Shown here one piece after another: positions 52,713 through 62,182 of a DNA stretch of 64,000 nucleotides (the stretch's first letter is position 1; each line of letters opens with the position of its first letter). The position numbers were made by a program, and so were the translations under genes. Location: assembly GCF_003385115.1 (NCBI RefSeq), contig NZ_QUNI01000008.1:124001-188000 (forward strand). Reading direction: 5' to 3'. The notes below the pieces were generated by a model. That model was given only the letters and a program-made list of their open reading frames with translations. It searched no databases and was not told where the DNA came from. This DNA is from Flavobacterium aquicola. GTDB taxonomy: Bacteria; Bacteroidota; Bacteroidia; Flavobacteriales; Flavobacteriaceae.

Positions 52713-53230
52713 TTAGCGTAAATTAAAAACACTTATTGAGGGATTTAGATAATGTATCATAAAATCTTTCCCTGTATATAAAGCTCCCGTGCTAGGGTTT
52801 TGTCCTACAGGTTCTTCTATTCGTGTCATCAAATTTCTTACCACATTTTTAATACTATTTATTGTTTGCTCTATAATCATAATGATAGGGCTGATCTTGT
52901 ACTTCTATTGAAAATAAACCAGTTTTTTTTAAATGAAGTCCCTCCCTATGTTGCAGAAGTTTCGTATTTTAATTTTATAAATGCTTCGTGGGTTTCAATT
53001 GAAAATTTATTCGTAGCCTTAACATCCAGACCAGTCAATTAATCTATTATCAACATTAATCTCTACTCCATTACCATTCAACCACCAATTATCAGCTTCA
53101 CTTTTTTATAAAATACCGTCTTCATTGGTGTCCCAAGGTTACTTTATTGGGTTTCCTGAACCATTTCCGTCAATCTGATGCATTGAGTGGTTGAGTCCAC
53201 TAACCAAAAGACTTATCACAGTAAACATAT
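52713..53230 (-). pseudogene. Decayed Rhs tip of the EADNWW type
   Basis: Reading across three frames gives LLVSGLNHSMHQIDGNG, then PWDTNEDG, EADNWWLNGNGVEINVDN, LIDWSG, KATNKFSIETHEAFIKLKYE, GGTSF, PYHYDYRANN, SIKNVVRNLMTRIEEP and DFMIHYLNPSISVFNLR ending at TAA 52713-52715. At least three stop codons and three frame changes break it. The GLNH start equals the constant joint of the Rhs gene. The domain resembles tips I remember from other Flavobacterium Rhs proteins, with an EF-hand-like opening (DTNEDG). Confidence 0.7.
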
Positions 53231-53245
53231 ACACTATTATATCAA

Positions 53246-53866
53246 TCATTTCTCAATAACTAATGGTACTCTATTAGATTTTAAACTTCCTACAAAAAAC
53301 TTGTAACCTTTTTTGTTTAATGAATCTATTTTTTGTTTAGAGATATATTTTTCTATATAGTTTTTTTGAATCATATATTCTACTCTTCCTAGATATCTTT
53401 TATTTTTATCTATTTGAAAAACAGCTGTTTCACTTAAAAACTTATACTTAATTATTAAATCAAATGGAACTCTTAATTTAATTGATTTTCCCGCTTTAAC
53501 TGTTAAAATTCTAAAAGGGTTAACCCAAGTTTGTTTTTTTAGATAAATTTCATTTTTCAATATGCTATTGCTATCTATATCGTGCAAATAGACATCTCTT
53601 AAAAGAGGAACTTCAAAGTTTTTCGAATCTAAAAGAATTACTTTTGTGTTCCGAATTGTAATCTCAAATCCTGGACGGTCTCTCTCATAGTAGACAGTAT
53701 CCATTACAAAACAATAGTTTGATTGGCTATTGTTTTTGAGTATGACATTTACACACTTTCCGTTTATTAGATATTTATCTAGTATTTGTAATTCAAAATT
53801 AGAATGATTTTTATTACTTTTTATCCCAAAAAGAAATAGTACGATTATAAAATATAATACTTTCAT
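53246..53866 (-). CDS. Exported protein, putative immunity partner of the full-length Rhs toxin
   Basis: A 206-residue protein with a hydrophobic leader (MKVLYFIIVLFLFGIKS) but no lipobox Cys. The mature part is beta-rich: VNVILKNNSQSNYCFVMD, TKVILLDSKNFEVPL and RILTVKAGKSIKLRVPFDL, an immunoglobulin-like layout. The ATG shares its A with the last base of the Rhs stop codon, so translation is coupled. Its weak likeness to the product of 48226-48903 (NN.S.N.Y.F, then a hydrophobic strand) supports a shared immunity fold. Confidence 0.62.
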   Translation of the reverse strand: MKVLYFIIVLFLFGIKSNKNHSNFELQILDKYLINGKCVNVILKNNSQSNYCFVMDTVYYERDRPGFEITIRNTKVILLDSKNFEVPLLRDVYLHDIDSNSILKNEIYLKKQTWVNPFRILTVKAGKSIKLRVPFDLIIKYKFLSETAVFQIDKNKRYLGRVEYMIQKNYIEKYISKQKIDSLNKKGYKFFVGSLKSNRVPLVIEK

Positions 53867-56800
53867 TATTTAAAACAATTAAACAATTTATTATAAAGTC
53901 TCACAGTATGTAATTTATCAGCATAAGTTGGCGCATCATAATAACCTCTATTAATACTGACCCAATTGTAGGCATTCGACTCCGTCATTGCAGAACGATA
54001 TTCTTCTCCTCCATGTCTGAACCAAGCTGTCATATTACCATTTACACAATCTATAACATGATTTAATTCATGTCCAATAGTACTTGCTAATTGCATATAG
54101 CTTCTAAATGAGGCTCTTGCAATCTGAACAGGGCCTCTAAATGTCTGTTCACCTGTCAAATCGTTACTCGCAACCGGAGTAAGGCCTAAAGAGCCTTTAC
54201 TATCAATTGTTTCTTTCTTTTCAAATTCAGGATTGTTGGCTAGTTTCATTAAATCAGGAAATACTTTCAAACCAAATTCTTCTAAACTCAATCCTGCATA
54301 GCTTGCTTCTGCATAGGGATCTTCAATTCCTGCTGTTTTAAGTCTATCATAAATCATACCTCGCACTATAGCCTTATGAGCAAAATGATTGAGCCCACTT
54401 ACGAATAATCCAGTAACAGCACCTTGCCAAAAATTCCCTCCTGTAAGCTTTGCTCCAACACCACCTGCAACTGTGCCAAAAGCAATCATACCGCCACCAG
54501 AATTTGCAAAGCTGCCTGCCCCGTGATAATTACTTGTAGAACCTCCACCTTGCCAAGCACTGCTCGCTATACTGCTCAATGCTCCAGCTGCAAAACCACT
54601 CCAAAACTTACCACCTGATATTGCGGTCATACCTCCCTGAAAAGTACCGTGTACAACAGCACTAACGGCAGCCCTAACATAGAAGTTAGTTATAGTACTA
54701 CAAGCACTGCCAATCCCAAACGTAACCGCTGCACTCGCAGCGCCTATGAAAGTAGCTTTTGCCAAACCGCCAATACTAAAAGGGACATCGGCTAACAATG
54801 CTGTCAGTGTATAAGTAAGCGCTGATACCGCTGCACCAATAGCAACTGCTGCCAAAAAGGGAATGATTTCCCCACTAGGATCCGTGTACTTTAATGGATT
54901 ATTTAGACAATAGCCATACTTATTATAATTCTGGGTGTTTTCAGGCTGCTGTACATAATTATCAGGCTGCAGGAATCGATGCAATTTAGGGTCGTATAAA
55001 CGCCCATTCATGTGTATCAGTCCTACACTCTGCAGGTGTTCATGACCTGTGTAACCGCGGTCTAAAACCGTTAATCCAGCCAGTATATTTCCTGAGCCAT
55101 CCTGTACTTTTACAATATTTCCCCATGCATCAAACAAGCGTTTCTCTACAACTGTCCCTGCCTGATTGGTTATGGCTACTATAGTACCCTGATAATCTCT
55201 GTGTAAATATAAATAATTTTGGGTTGTGCCGTCACTTTTTAATACTACAGGCGCACTATAGCCATCCCCGCCTATGTAAGTAACAAACTCTGTTACTCCT
55301 GTAACAGTATTTTGCTTAACCTCCATAGTGCCATCAGCAGAGTAATGCTTGCGGTAGGTTCTTAGTAGTTTGTCATCCTGCAGTCCTCCATAAAACATAC
55401 TGCTGCGGTCATTGCCATCATTGTAGGTAAAACTGATTTTGTCAATACCTACATCTTCAATCAATACAGGACTCTTAAACGTGTTGTAACTTATGTTTTG
55501 ATCGTGTCTTACGGTATAATATGAAATTGCATCAAGAGTAGCACTTATCGATTTGTTTCTATAGGTTTTGGTTCCGTCATATTCATAGGTTCCCAGGTTG
55601 TTTTTCGCAATCCTGCCTTTATCATCATAATCTTGCGTTAAAATTTGAGTCTTCGTAGCTACAACGTTATCAATAAGACAAACATTTATTGCTGTAGTAT
55701 TCACTTTTTCTATTCGTAACGAAATAGTAGAGTATTGGGTAACAGTATGCGTAAAAGTAATTATCCCATTTACAGCAGCCTTTTTCAAATATTTAACTAC
55801 ATTTCCATCGGAAGGATTTTCTTCCTGAATGTATATATTATAAGCATCAGTACCCTGCACTTTTTGAAAACTAAAAATTACACTAATGACATCACTTATA
55901 ACAGCTTCAGTTGATAATATCTTTTTTACTGTAGCACCGCTTGCAGTACCCTGAATTACTAGCTGTCCTCCGGAACTATTCATAGTAGCACCTCCTTCAG
56001 TTTGATATCCTTCGGGATCGGCAGTACTAAAAGTGTTATTAACTAAAGATAGATTTGCAGTAATTTTCGTTAATCTATCTTGGGCATCATAATCAAACGT
56101 CTCATTTTGACCAAATAAACTGTTAGTCCTGAGTGATAAATTACCCCGCTTAGTAGTAAAACTAGTTCCATGGTTCATTACATTAACTGAGCCTAAATCA
56201 TGCTTTGTATAATTTAAATAACCATAAATATCATAGTCATTTGTTATTGTAATTCCATTACCTAATAAAGCAGTTAAGAGCTGTCCTCTTTCATTTACTG
56301 TACTGGTTTGCCACAACACCTGTTGGTTAGTGTTATCCAATATCTTCCATAGAAAACCGTTTTGATAGACATTTTTCACTGTTTTGGCACTCGTTTTCCC
56401 ATATGCCGTTGCAGTGGATGTCTCCTTATCAATTCTACCCAGATTATCAAACGCGACCGACTTGATAAAAGTAGCATAAGGTGTGGTTTCTGTTGTTTTA
56501 AAAGCTCTTTTTAAATTGTCATATTCATAAGTATTGGTAGTTGTCTTTGATTCTAAATTATCAGTATATGTACTGCTTGTTGGTTGATTGAAAGCATTAT
56601 AGGTATACGTCGTTTTGCTGTCGGTGCCCGTTCCGTTTATTGTTTTATCAGTAGTTCTTCCAGCGTCATCATAAATAAATGCAGTTGTGCCATTTGGAGT
56701 AGTTTCGTTTTTTAACTGGCCAAAAGCGTCATAACTATAAGTATAAGTACCCGCACTTGGATCCGTTAGTTCAATTTTATTTCCCCAGCCATCAATTTTC

Positions 56801-59800
56801 ATTTCAATTTTGTTGCCCAGATAGTTAGACTCTTTCAATTGCCCATTGGCATAATACATGAAAGTTATAGCCCCTCCAGGATCTGTAGTTTGAGTTTTAT
56901 TACCTAACGCATCTACAGTTGCTGTAGTAGTTTTTCCATCATCAATGCTGGTGGTAGTTAATCCGGAATAAGTTAATGTTTGTATTTTACCTGTTGGAGC
57001 CGTTATTTTTGTCGGACGCATTAGATAATCATACTCATAAGCCGTCCAAAAACCGGGAGACGAAAAATATGGTTCGCTCTCTTTTTGTTTTCTGCCTAAT
57101 CCGTCATATACAACTTGCTTTGATATAAGTGAATTGGTTGCAAAACCTTTGGTTGTGCTAATTACTACTCTCCCCAAAACATCGTATTGAACTATAGTTT
57201 TGGCATCCTGATTATTTGTAGTGGTAGTTGTATAGCCACCGTCAGCTAATTTTGCATATACAATTGCTGTTACAATAGGTGTAACTGAAGCATTCGAAAC
57301 CGTAGTAGTAAGTAATTTTCCCCAGTTGTCATACGTAAAATCACTAACCACACCCATATAGTCTTTGGAATATTTTACCTGTCCCAGTGTATTGTAAGTA
57401 AAATTGGTTACAAAATTCTGATGATCCGTTTTTTTAACTACAAATCGTTTCGTTGTGTCGTATTCATCTTTAATGGTTCTCGATGTTACTGCTTCAGCAA
57501 CTGGAGCATCAGGAGCTGAAACTGTTTTAGTCAATAAATTACCTACTGCATCATAGGTCATGTCCTCTACAATGGCGTAGGTATTATGTCCTTTTTTTTC
57601 GGTTTTGGTTAAATTTGAATCTGTATAGGTATAAATTTCTTCGGAGGTCCGAGTATCGTTTGAAGTTACATTATTGGCCGAAGTATTTACCTGTTTGGGT
57701 CTGCCGATATAATAATCAGTTCCAGTTGTATTACTATCATATTTAGTATCAACAGTAGTGGTGCCCTGCAAAGTTACCCCACTGTATTGTTTAGTGACTC
57801 TTTTAGTTTCCAGGCCATAATAGCTAGCTGCATTAACAAGACCGTCATACGTATAGGTGCTTTCGGATTTTATACCCGAGAGGGCATCTAATGAAGTTTG
57901 CGAACTTAGCAGCACATTATATACTTTTGAGGTAGGATTGGTGTATGTAGCAAAAACATTTGTTTTGGTACTAATCAAGTTTGTTGGGGTCGCAGCAAAA
58001 ACCGTTGATCCCAGTGTGCTGGCCCAGGTAATGGTATTGGCCCCTCTTAGCGTTACATCATTATTCTGTGTCGTCCAGATTTTAGGATCTGAATCCAGTA
58101 AATACCAGCTGCTCCTGGTTGTTCTGGTAAAACCAACCATTCCATAATTGTAATTCGACACTAAACCTCGGTATCTGAAATCTTGATATTTGGAAACATT
58201 ATTAATGGTAGCTGTTAGTTTTGATACCAAATAGCTATTAGAGTTTCTAATAATCTCAATATTAGGATAGGTAACAGCATTAGCAGAAGAATAAAAATCG
58301 GTTACTAATCCTAATTTATAATCAGAAGCTTCCATCGGTAAATAATCAATGGTTTGTTTGATATTGCCACTCGATTCTGTTACTGATTTTAATCTGTTAT
58401 CAGTATCAAGATCTTTATTGAATTGATAATATTCAATCCAATTATAATGTCCACGGACAATTACTAAATCTGTATTTGCTCCTTGGTATCTGTAATTTGA
58501 TGTTATAGGAATTGGAACTTCAGGAGAGTTAGAGTTAAAAGCACCGGAATCATAAGTTAATGAAAATCCTGATCCCGTGTTCTTCCCAATATTATTGGTA
58601 TATGCCGTCACCTCCCACATCGTATTATGATCGTTGATGGTCCATTTTTCCTTATAGTATTCCCTTCTAACCATAACCAAGTCTGATTTTCCATCGCCAT
58701 TGATATCCATTGCATAATAACTTCTCCAATGTCTTTGAGTTTTATAGTGACTGCCCGTATCTGGCCAGTATTCTGCAATGTTTTGGATCTCTTTTGTAAA
58801 AAAATCTCCTCCCGCTGGTTTTGGATTAGCATAATAAATGTTCCATTGAGTCTGTCCTTCACCGCCTTCACTGGTAGGCAACATAATATCTGTTTTTCCA
58901 TCCCCGTTGTAATCACCTAGTAGTATTTGTTTAGTAGAAGAATATTGATCTAATGTTCCAGAACCTATTACTTCCAACTCAACCCAAGGTGATACCGTAA
59001 GCTGTTTAAAACATATTATTTTATATGTCCCATTATTATTGATTACAAATACATCTGATTTTCCGTCACCGTTAAAATCTGCTACGATTCTTTTATCTCC
59101 TATTAAAACAGCATCATTTGCCAGTTTCAAATAACCACTGCTTCCGAGGGTAGTGGAGGCATTTGTATCTAAGTTTAACAAATAAAACTCTTTATTGCCA
59201 TCATCTACCATTCTAACTTCGCATTGGCTCGAAACAATTTCATATACAGGTTGTAGTGACCAATAGCCGTATTCTTCGTTATAGACCTCTTCAAAATATT
59301 TAGGATCAGCACTATGGCGTGTTTTTGTAACATAGTAATATTTTTCGTTGGTTTTATTGGTAATAAGTACTTCGCTGATGCCGTCACCATTAAAATCGCC
59401 CTCTACATATTCAATGGATTGCTTTTTTGCTGGGAGCGTACAATCTTGAAAAATACTTCCATCATCCACTCCTGCATCTATTTGATAATTTAGATCTGAC
59501 TGATAACCCGTATAATTATTATTGAAATTAACAATTTTAGTACTCCCAATTGGAAAGCCACTTCCGCTAGGATTTAGATTATAAATTTTAAAATTAATCT
59601 GTGATGCGGTTTCATCTGCAAACACAATAGATTGAAACTGATTAATTTTTCCATTAGTCAGGGTAGTCGCTACAAACTTTTGCCTATTTTCACCTGTAAA
59701 GGATAAACTGACAGGAGTATTTCCTGTATTATTTTTAAACAAATTTGTATAAACCTGATTATTAGCTGCAAAATCCATCCTGCCATCACCATCGAAATCT

Positions 59801-60780
59801 CCTGCAAGATCTACCTGATCAAATGCCAGGTTGTTTGTATAACTTTTTTCAATCCTTGTAGTACTTGTAGGAGTAGTATTGTACTCAAAGACAACAGGAT
59901 TAGATTCTTCATTCTGAGCATTAACTTCATATAACTTTTGTACCCTTTCATAACCTAAATCATCAACAGTATGCAATAATTTATAAGTTCGGAAAGGTGA
60001 ATTGTTCGCATAAACTGCTATGGATTTCAGGATTTGTGTTGCATAAACGGCTGTCCCTTTCATATAATCTCTTTCAATACGCTGCGCAGGAACATAATTA
60101 AATACAATTTTATCTTGAGTAGCAATACCAGCAATTGTATTACCACTAAAAACAATAGTATCAATATAAAGTTGATTGGTACTATTATAGGTTATCGTTT
60201 TATAGTTATAATTAATAAAATTCCCATAGACATCTTCATAACGCACAATATACCATGAATTTACTGAAACTGAATTTTGGTATGTTCCAGAACCCGAACT
60301 TCCATACCAGCTTCTAGAACCATCTGGAGCTGTAACAACAAAAAGTATTGTATTCCCATTTTCAATTTTTAATTCAATTTTAGTGTTGCTTTTGTATTCG
60401 GTTTCATAGGTAGATCCAACAGCCCAGTAAGTTCCTGTTTTCAACAGCAAACGTTGTCCGTCAAGAGAAAGCTTGTCATTATCATCAAAGTCGACTCCAT
60501 CAACAAATCCATCTATATCCCTACGGGTAGCGATACGACTGATGGCAGAAATACTATTGATACTCCAGCCTTGACCAGCTATACCTCCCCGAACGCCACT
60601 GCTATAGGTAAGGTTTATTGTTGGTGCTACATTTTTGATACTGGGCGGAATAGCAATTGGTAATGTATATGTTGCTGTACCCGAAGCAGAAATTTGTAAT
60701 TCCCCTTTAGTGTCAGTAAAATTTTGTGAGAATGTGACATAACTAATAAAACTAAAAAGGAGTAAGTAAAACTGTTTCAT
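53866..60780 (-). CDS. Secreted SpvB/VCBS/Rhs-repeat polymorphic toxin with HELNH tip
   Basis: A 2304-residue protein with a Sec signal peptide (MKQFYLLLFSFISYVTFSQ). Residues 25-300 are SpvB-like (GTATYTLPIAIPP, INLTYSSGVRGGIAGQGWSI). FG-GAP/VCBS repeats follow to about 760 (DLAGDFDGDGRMDF, VADFNGDGKSDVF, LLGDYNGDGKTDI). Rhs/YD repeats run from about 1020 to 1960, closing with YDPKLHRFLQPDNYV and NNPLKYTDPSGE. A Gly/Ala-rich membrane-like stretch and the joint GGVGAKLTGGNFWQGAVTG lead to a 167-residue tip with TIGHELNHVID near 2237, a zinc-peptidase motif. It probably encapsulates and delivers the tip to rival cells; the partner genes lie on both sides. Confidence 0.9.
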   Translation of the reverse strand: MKQFYLLLFSFISYVTFSQNFTDTKGELQISASGTATYTLPIAIPPSIKNVAPTINLTYSSGVRGGIAGQGWSINSISAISRIATRRDIDGFVDGVDFDDNDKLSLDGQRLLLKTGTYWAVGSTYETEYKSNTKIELKIENGNTILFVVTAPDGSRSWYGSSGSGTYQNSVSVNSWYIVRYEDVYGNFINYNYKTITYNSTNQLYIDTIVFSGNTIAGIATQDKIVFNYVPAQRIERDYMKGTAVYATQILKSIAVYANNSPFRTYKLLHTVDDLGYERVQKLYEVNAQNEESNPVVFEYNTTPTSTTRIEKSYTNNLAFDQVDLAGDFDGDGRMDFAANNQVYTNLFKNNTGNTPVSLSFTGENRQKFVATTLTNGKINQFQSIVFADETASQINFKIYNLNPSGSGFPIGSTKIVNFNNNYTGYQSDLNYQIDAGVDDGSIFQDCTLPAKKQSIEYVEGDFNGDGISEVLITNKTNEKYYYVTKTRHSADPKYFEEVYNEEYGYWSLQPVYEIVSSQCEVRMVDDGNKEFYLLNLDTNASTTLGSSGYLKLANDAVLIGDKRIVADFNGDGKSDVFVINNNGTYKIICFKQLTVSPWVELEVIGSGTLDQYSSTKQILLGDYNGDGKTDIMLPTSEGGEGQTQWNIYYANPKPAGGDFFTKEIQNIAEYWPDTGSHYKTQRHWRSYYAMDINGDGKSDLVMVRREYYKEKWTINDHNTMWEVTAYTNNIGKNTGSGFSLTYDSGAFNSNSPEVPIPITSNYRYQGANTDLVIVRGHYNWIEYYQFNKDLDTDNRLKSVTESSGNIKQTIDYLPMEASDYKLGLVTDFYSSANAVTYPNIEIIRNSNSYLVSKLTATINNVSKYQDFRYRGLVSNYNYGMVGFTRTTRSSWYLLDSDPKIWTTQNNDVTLRGANTITWASTLGSTVFAATPTNLISTKTNVFATYTNPTSKVYNVLLSSQTSLDALSGIKSESTYTYDGLVNAASYYGLETKRVTKQYSGVTLQGTTTVDTKYDSNTTGTDYYIGRPKQVNTSANNVTSNDTRTSEEIYTYTDSNLTKTEKKGHNTYAIVEDMTYDAVGNLLTKTVSAPDAPVAEAVTSRTIKDEYDTTKRFVVKKTDHQNFVTNFTYNTLGQVKYSKDYMGVVSDFTYDNWGKLLTTTVSNASVTPIVTAIVYAKLADGGYTTTTTNNQDAKTIVQYDVLGRVVISTTKGFATNSLISKQVVYDGLGRKQKESEPYFSSPGFWTAYEYDYLMRPTKITAPTGKIQTLTYSGLTTTSIDDGKTTTATVDALGNKTQTTDPGGAITFMYYANGQLKESNYLGNKIEMKIDGWGNKIELTDPSAGTYTYSYDAFGQLKNETTPNGTTAFIYDDAGRTTDKTINGTGTDSKTTYTYNAFNQPTSSTYTDNLESKTTTNTYEYDNLKRAFKTTETTPYATFIKSVAFDNLGRIDKETSTATAYGKTSAKTVKNVYQNGFLWKILDNTNQQVLWQTSTVNERGQLLTALLGNGITITNDYDIYGYLNYTKHDLGSVNVMNHGTSFTTKRGNLSLRTNSLFGQNETFDYDAQDRLTKITANLSLVNNTFSTADPEGYQTEGGATMNSSGGQLVIQGTASGATVKKILSTEAVISDVISVIFSFQKVQGTDAYNIYIQEENPSDGNVVKYLKKAAVNGIITFTHTVTQYSTISLRIEKVNTTAINVCLIDNVVATKTQILTQDYDDKGRIAKNNLGTYEYDGTKTYRNKSISATLDAISYYTVRHDQNISYNTFKSPVLIEDVGIDKISFTYNDGNDRSSMFYGGLQDDKLLRTYRKHYSADGTMEVKQNTVTGVTEFVTYIGGDGYSAPVVLKSDGTTQNYLYLHRDYQGTIVAITNQAGTVVEKRLFDAWGNIVKVQDGSGNILAGLTVLDRGYTGHEHLQSVGLIHMNGRLYDPKLHRFLQPDNYVQQPENTQNYNKYGYCLNNPLKYTDPSGEIIPFLAAVAIGAAVSALTYTLTALLADVPFSIGGLAKATFIGAASAAVTFGIGSACSTITNFYVRAAVSAVVHGTFQGGMTAISGGKFWSGFAAGALSSIASSAWQGGGSTSNYHGAGSFANSGGGMIAFGTVAGGVGAKLTGGNFWQGAVTGLFVSGLNHFAHKAIVRGMIYDRLKTAGIEDPYAEASYAGLSLEEFGLKVFPDLMKLANNPEFEKKETIDSKGSLGLTPVASNDLTGEQTFRGPVQIARASFRSYMQLASTIGHELNHVIDCVNGNMTAWFRHGGEEYRSAMTESNAYNWVSINRGYYDAPTYADKLHTVRLYNKLFNCFK

Positions 60781-60785
60781 ATATA

Positions 60786-61589
60786 TTATTGTTTAATAAT
60801 TTTAATTGTCTTCTGTTCACCGCTTGTATAAATTAAAGCAACGATATAAATACCAATTGGGTAGCTTTGAAAAGAAATATTTTGGGTGCTTATATTCCTA
60901 TTCTCCAGATATGTTTTTAATACTTGACCATCTAACCCATAAACAACTATGGATGAAACAGAATTATCTTCAGCTTGCTGCCATTTAAGAAAGAGTTCCT
61001 CTTTTACTGGATTTGGATAATAGGAGATAACATCTTCTGAAGAAAATTTTTCCAAATCATCATCCGTAATTGCTGCAATCTCTTTAACCATCTCTTTTGA
61101 TTGGGTCGCTGATTTAGATGTACAGCCAGAAAGGCATAACGTTCTACTGGTTTGGTTACCTGCATTATCATACGTAAAGGTGATTTTGGATATAGTTGAA
61201 TTAGGAAAAGTTTTCGTGAAATTTAAACTGCAGCCTGTAGTCAAAGTAGGAGAACCATACGTGAAAAAGATTAGGTCGTTATTCTCTATCTTGGCAAAAT
61301 AGCCAATCATAGCTGTCTTAGTATTGTTCCAAATTGATCCTAAATCCAAATAAGAAATAACAGGCGTTATATTCAGATGCTTTATAACCCCGACTCTCAT
61401 TGGACTTGATGCCCAGCCACCACTGAAGTTTGCTGTTAGAGTATTATTGATGATTGATATGGAGCCACCTGCTCCTCCAGAACTAGTTGTTGTCAAATCA
61501 GCAAGACTAATAGACTGTGAAAAATCGGAGTAATTTTGGCTAAAAGTTAAAATAGGCAATAAGAGTAATAAGAGTAGTTTTTTTTTCAT
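60786..61589 (-). CDS. T9SS-sorted secreted protein upstream of the Rhs toxin
   Basis: A 267-residue protein with a Sec signal peptide (ends LPILTFSQ). Residues 20-165 are a beta-rich unknown domain with two Cys (TGCSLNFTKTFPNST, SRTLCLSGCTSK). The last 75 residues are a type A Por secretion tail: VISYYPNPVKEELFLKW, IVVYGLDGQVLKTY and SYPIGIYIVALIYTSGEQKT. It would be exported through T9SS to the cell surface. It lies 5 bp before the Rhs gene, so both are made together; it may help place the Rhs protein outside the cell. Confidence 0.83.
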   Translation of the reverse strand: MKKKLLLLLLLPILTFSQNYSDFSQSISLADLTTTSSGGAGGSISIINNTLTANFSGGWASSPMRVGVIKHLNITPVISYLDLGSIWNNTKTAMIGYFAKIENNDLIFFTYGSPTLTTGCSLNFTKTFPNSTISKITFTYDNAGNQTSRTLCLSGCTSKSATQSKEMVKEIAAITDDDLEKFSSEDVISYYPNPVKEELFLKWQQAEDNSVSSIVVYGLDGQVLKTYLENRNISTQNISFQSYPIGIYIVALIYTSGEQKTIKIIKQ

Positions 61590-61890
61590 AACATATTTTG
61601 ATTTTTACATTAATATCTTTTATGCATTAAAATTTCATTAAAAGATACTTTTTTTAAGATTAGCTTTTTTAATAAAATGATCTTTATCACATCAACATAC
61701 TGTCATCTACTTAAAGTATGTGGTTTTTTATATCCTAAAAGATTCGGTAATTTTAAGAATATATTAAGAGATAAAAACTGACATTTATCATGTTTTGTAA
61801 AATAAAACTGCTAATATTCAATGTTAAGAAATTAGTACTTTACATTTTTCATTCAAGTAGCTTGGACAAAATTCTAAAAATATACATGTT

Positions 61891-62163
61891 ATGTTCAGTT
61901 GTTGTCAACTTCCGAGGGCTGTAGAAAAACCGAGTGTTTTATTTGTTAATTTACAGAAACATGAATTTGTAAACATGGTGTTCGATGGCAATTTATACTA
62001 TGAACAGGGTATCTATCGAACACCTGCAGTGCTGGATATATTTTCTCATAATGCCAGTAAAATGGAGGAAAGAGGATATCTTATATACAAAAAAAGAGGG
62101 ATAACAGAAATGTTATCCCTCACAGCGGTCCTTACGAACCTATTTTCGAACCATTTTCTGTAA
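61891..62163 (+). CDS. Small hypothetical protein next to the right island repeat
   Basis: A 90-residue frame on the plus strand: AVEKPSVLFVNLQKHEFVNM and LYYEQGIYRTPAVLDIFSHN look like a genuine protein end, then MEERGYLIYKK enters the 68-bp repeat. In the left repeat copy the same end is followed by EG and a stop before the hairpin; here a 2-base shorter A run makes the frame read through the hairpin. It may be a frameshifted or truncated gene. A weak -7 box (TACATTTT) lies at 61841. The stretch 61590-61890 is AT-rich with no gene. Confidence 0.4.
   Translation: MFSCCQLPRAVEKPSVLFVNLQKHEFVNMVFDGNLYYEQGIYRTPAVLDIFSHNASKMEERGYLIYKKRGITEMLSLTAVLTNLFSNHFL
62060..62127 (+). repeat. 68-bp direct repeat, right copy, at the edge of the Rhs island
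   Basis: It matches 47751-47819 in the same orientation. The hairpin stem GGGATAAC/GTTATCCC is kept and the loop is reversed (AGAAAT against ATTTCT). The two copies enclose 14.2 kb containing the T9SS protein, the Rhs gene and all tip-immunity modules. Confidence 0.7.
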
Positions 62164-62182
62164 GATTTAAAGAAATTGACTA

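Noticed and set aside
47790..62122. Phase-variable invertible hairpin in the 68-bp repeats
   Set aside because: The loop is reversed between the copies, but the stems are only about 8 bp and no invertase is present. An old base exchange in the loop explains it as well.
62100..62182. tRNA or tmRNA 3' end at the right border of the Rhs island
   Set aside because: GTTCGAA-like words are absent or not framed by an acceptor stem; only the simple hairpin could be found, so no RNA gene is claimed.
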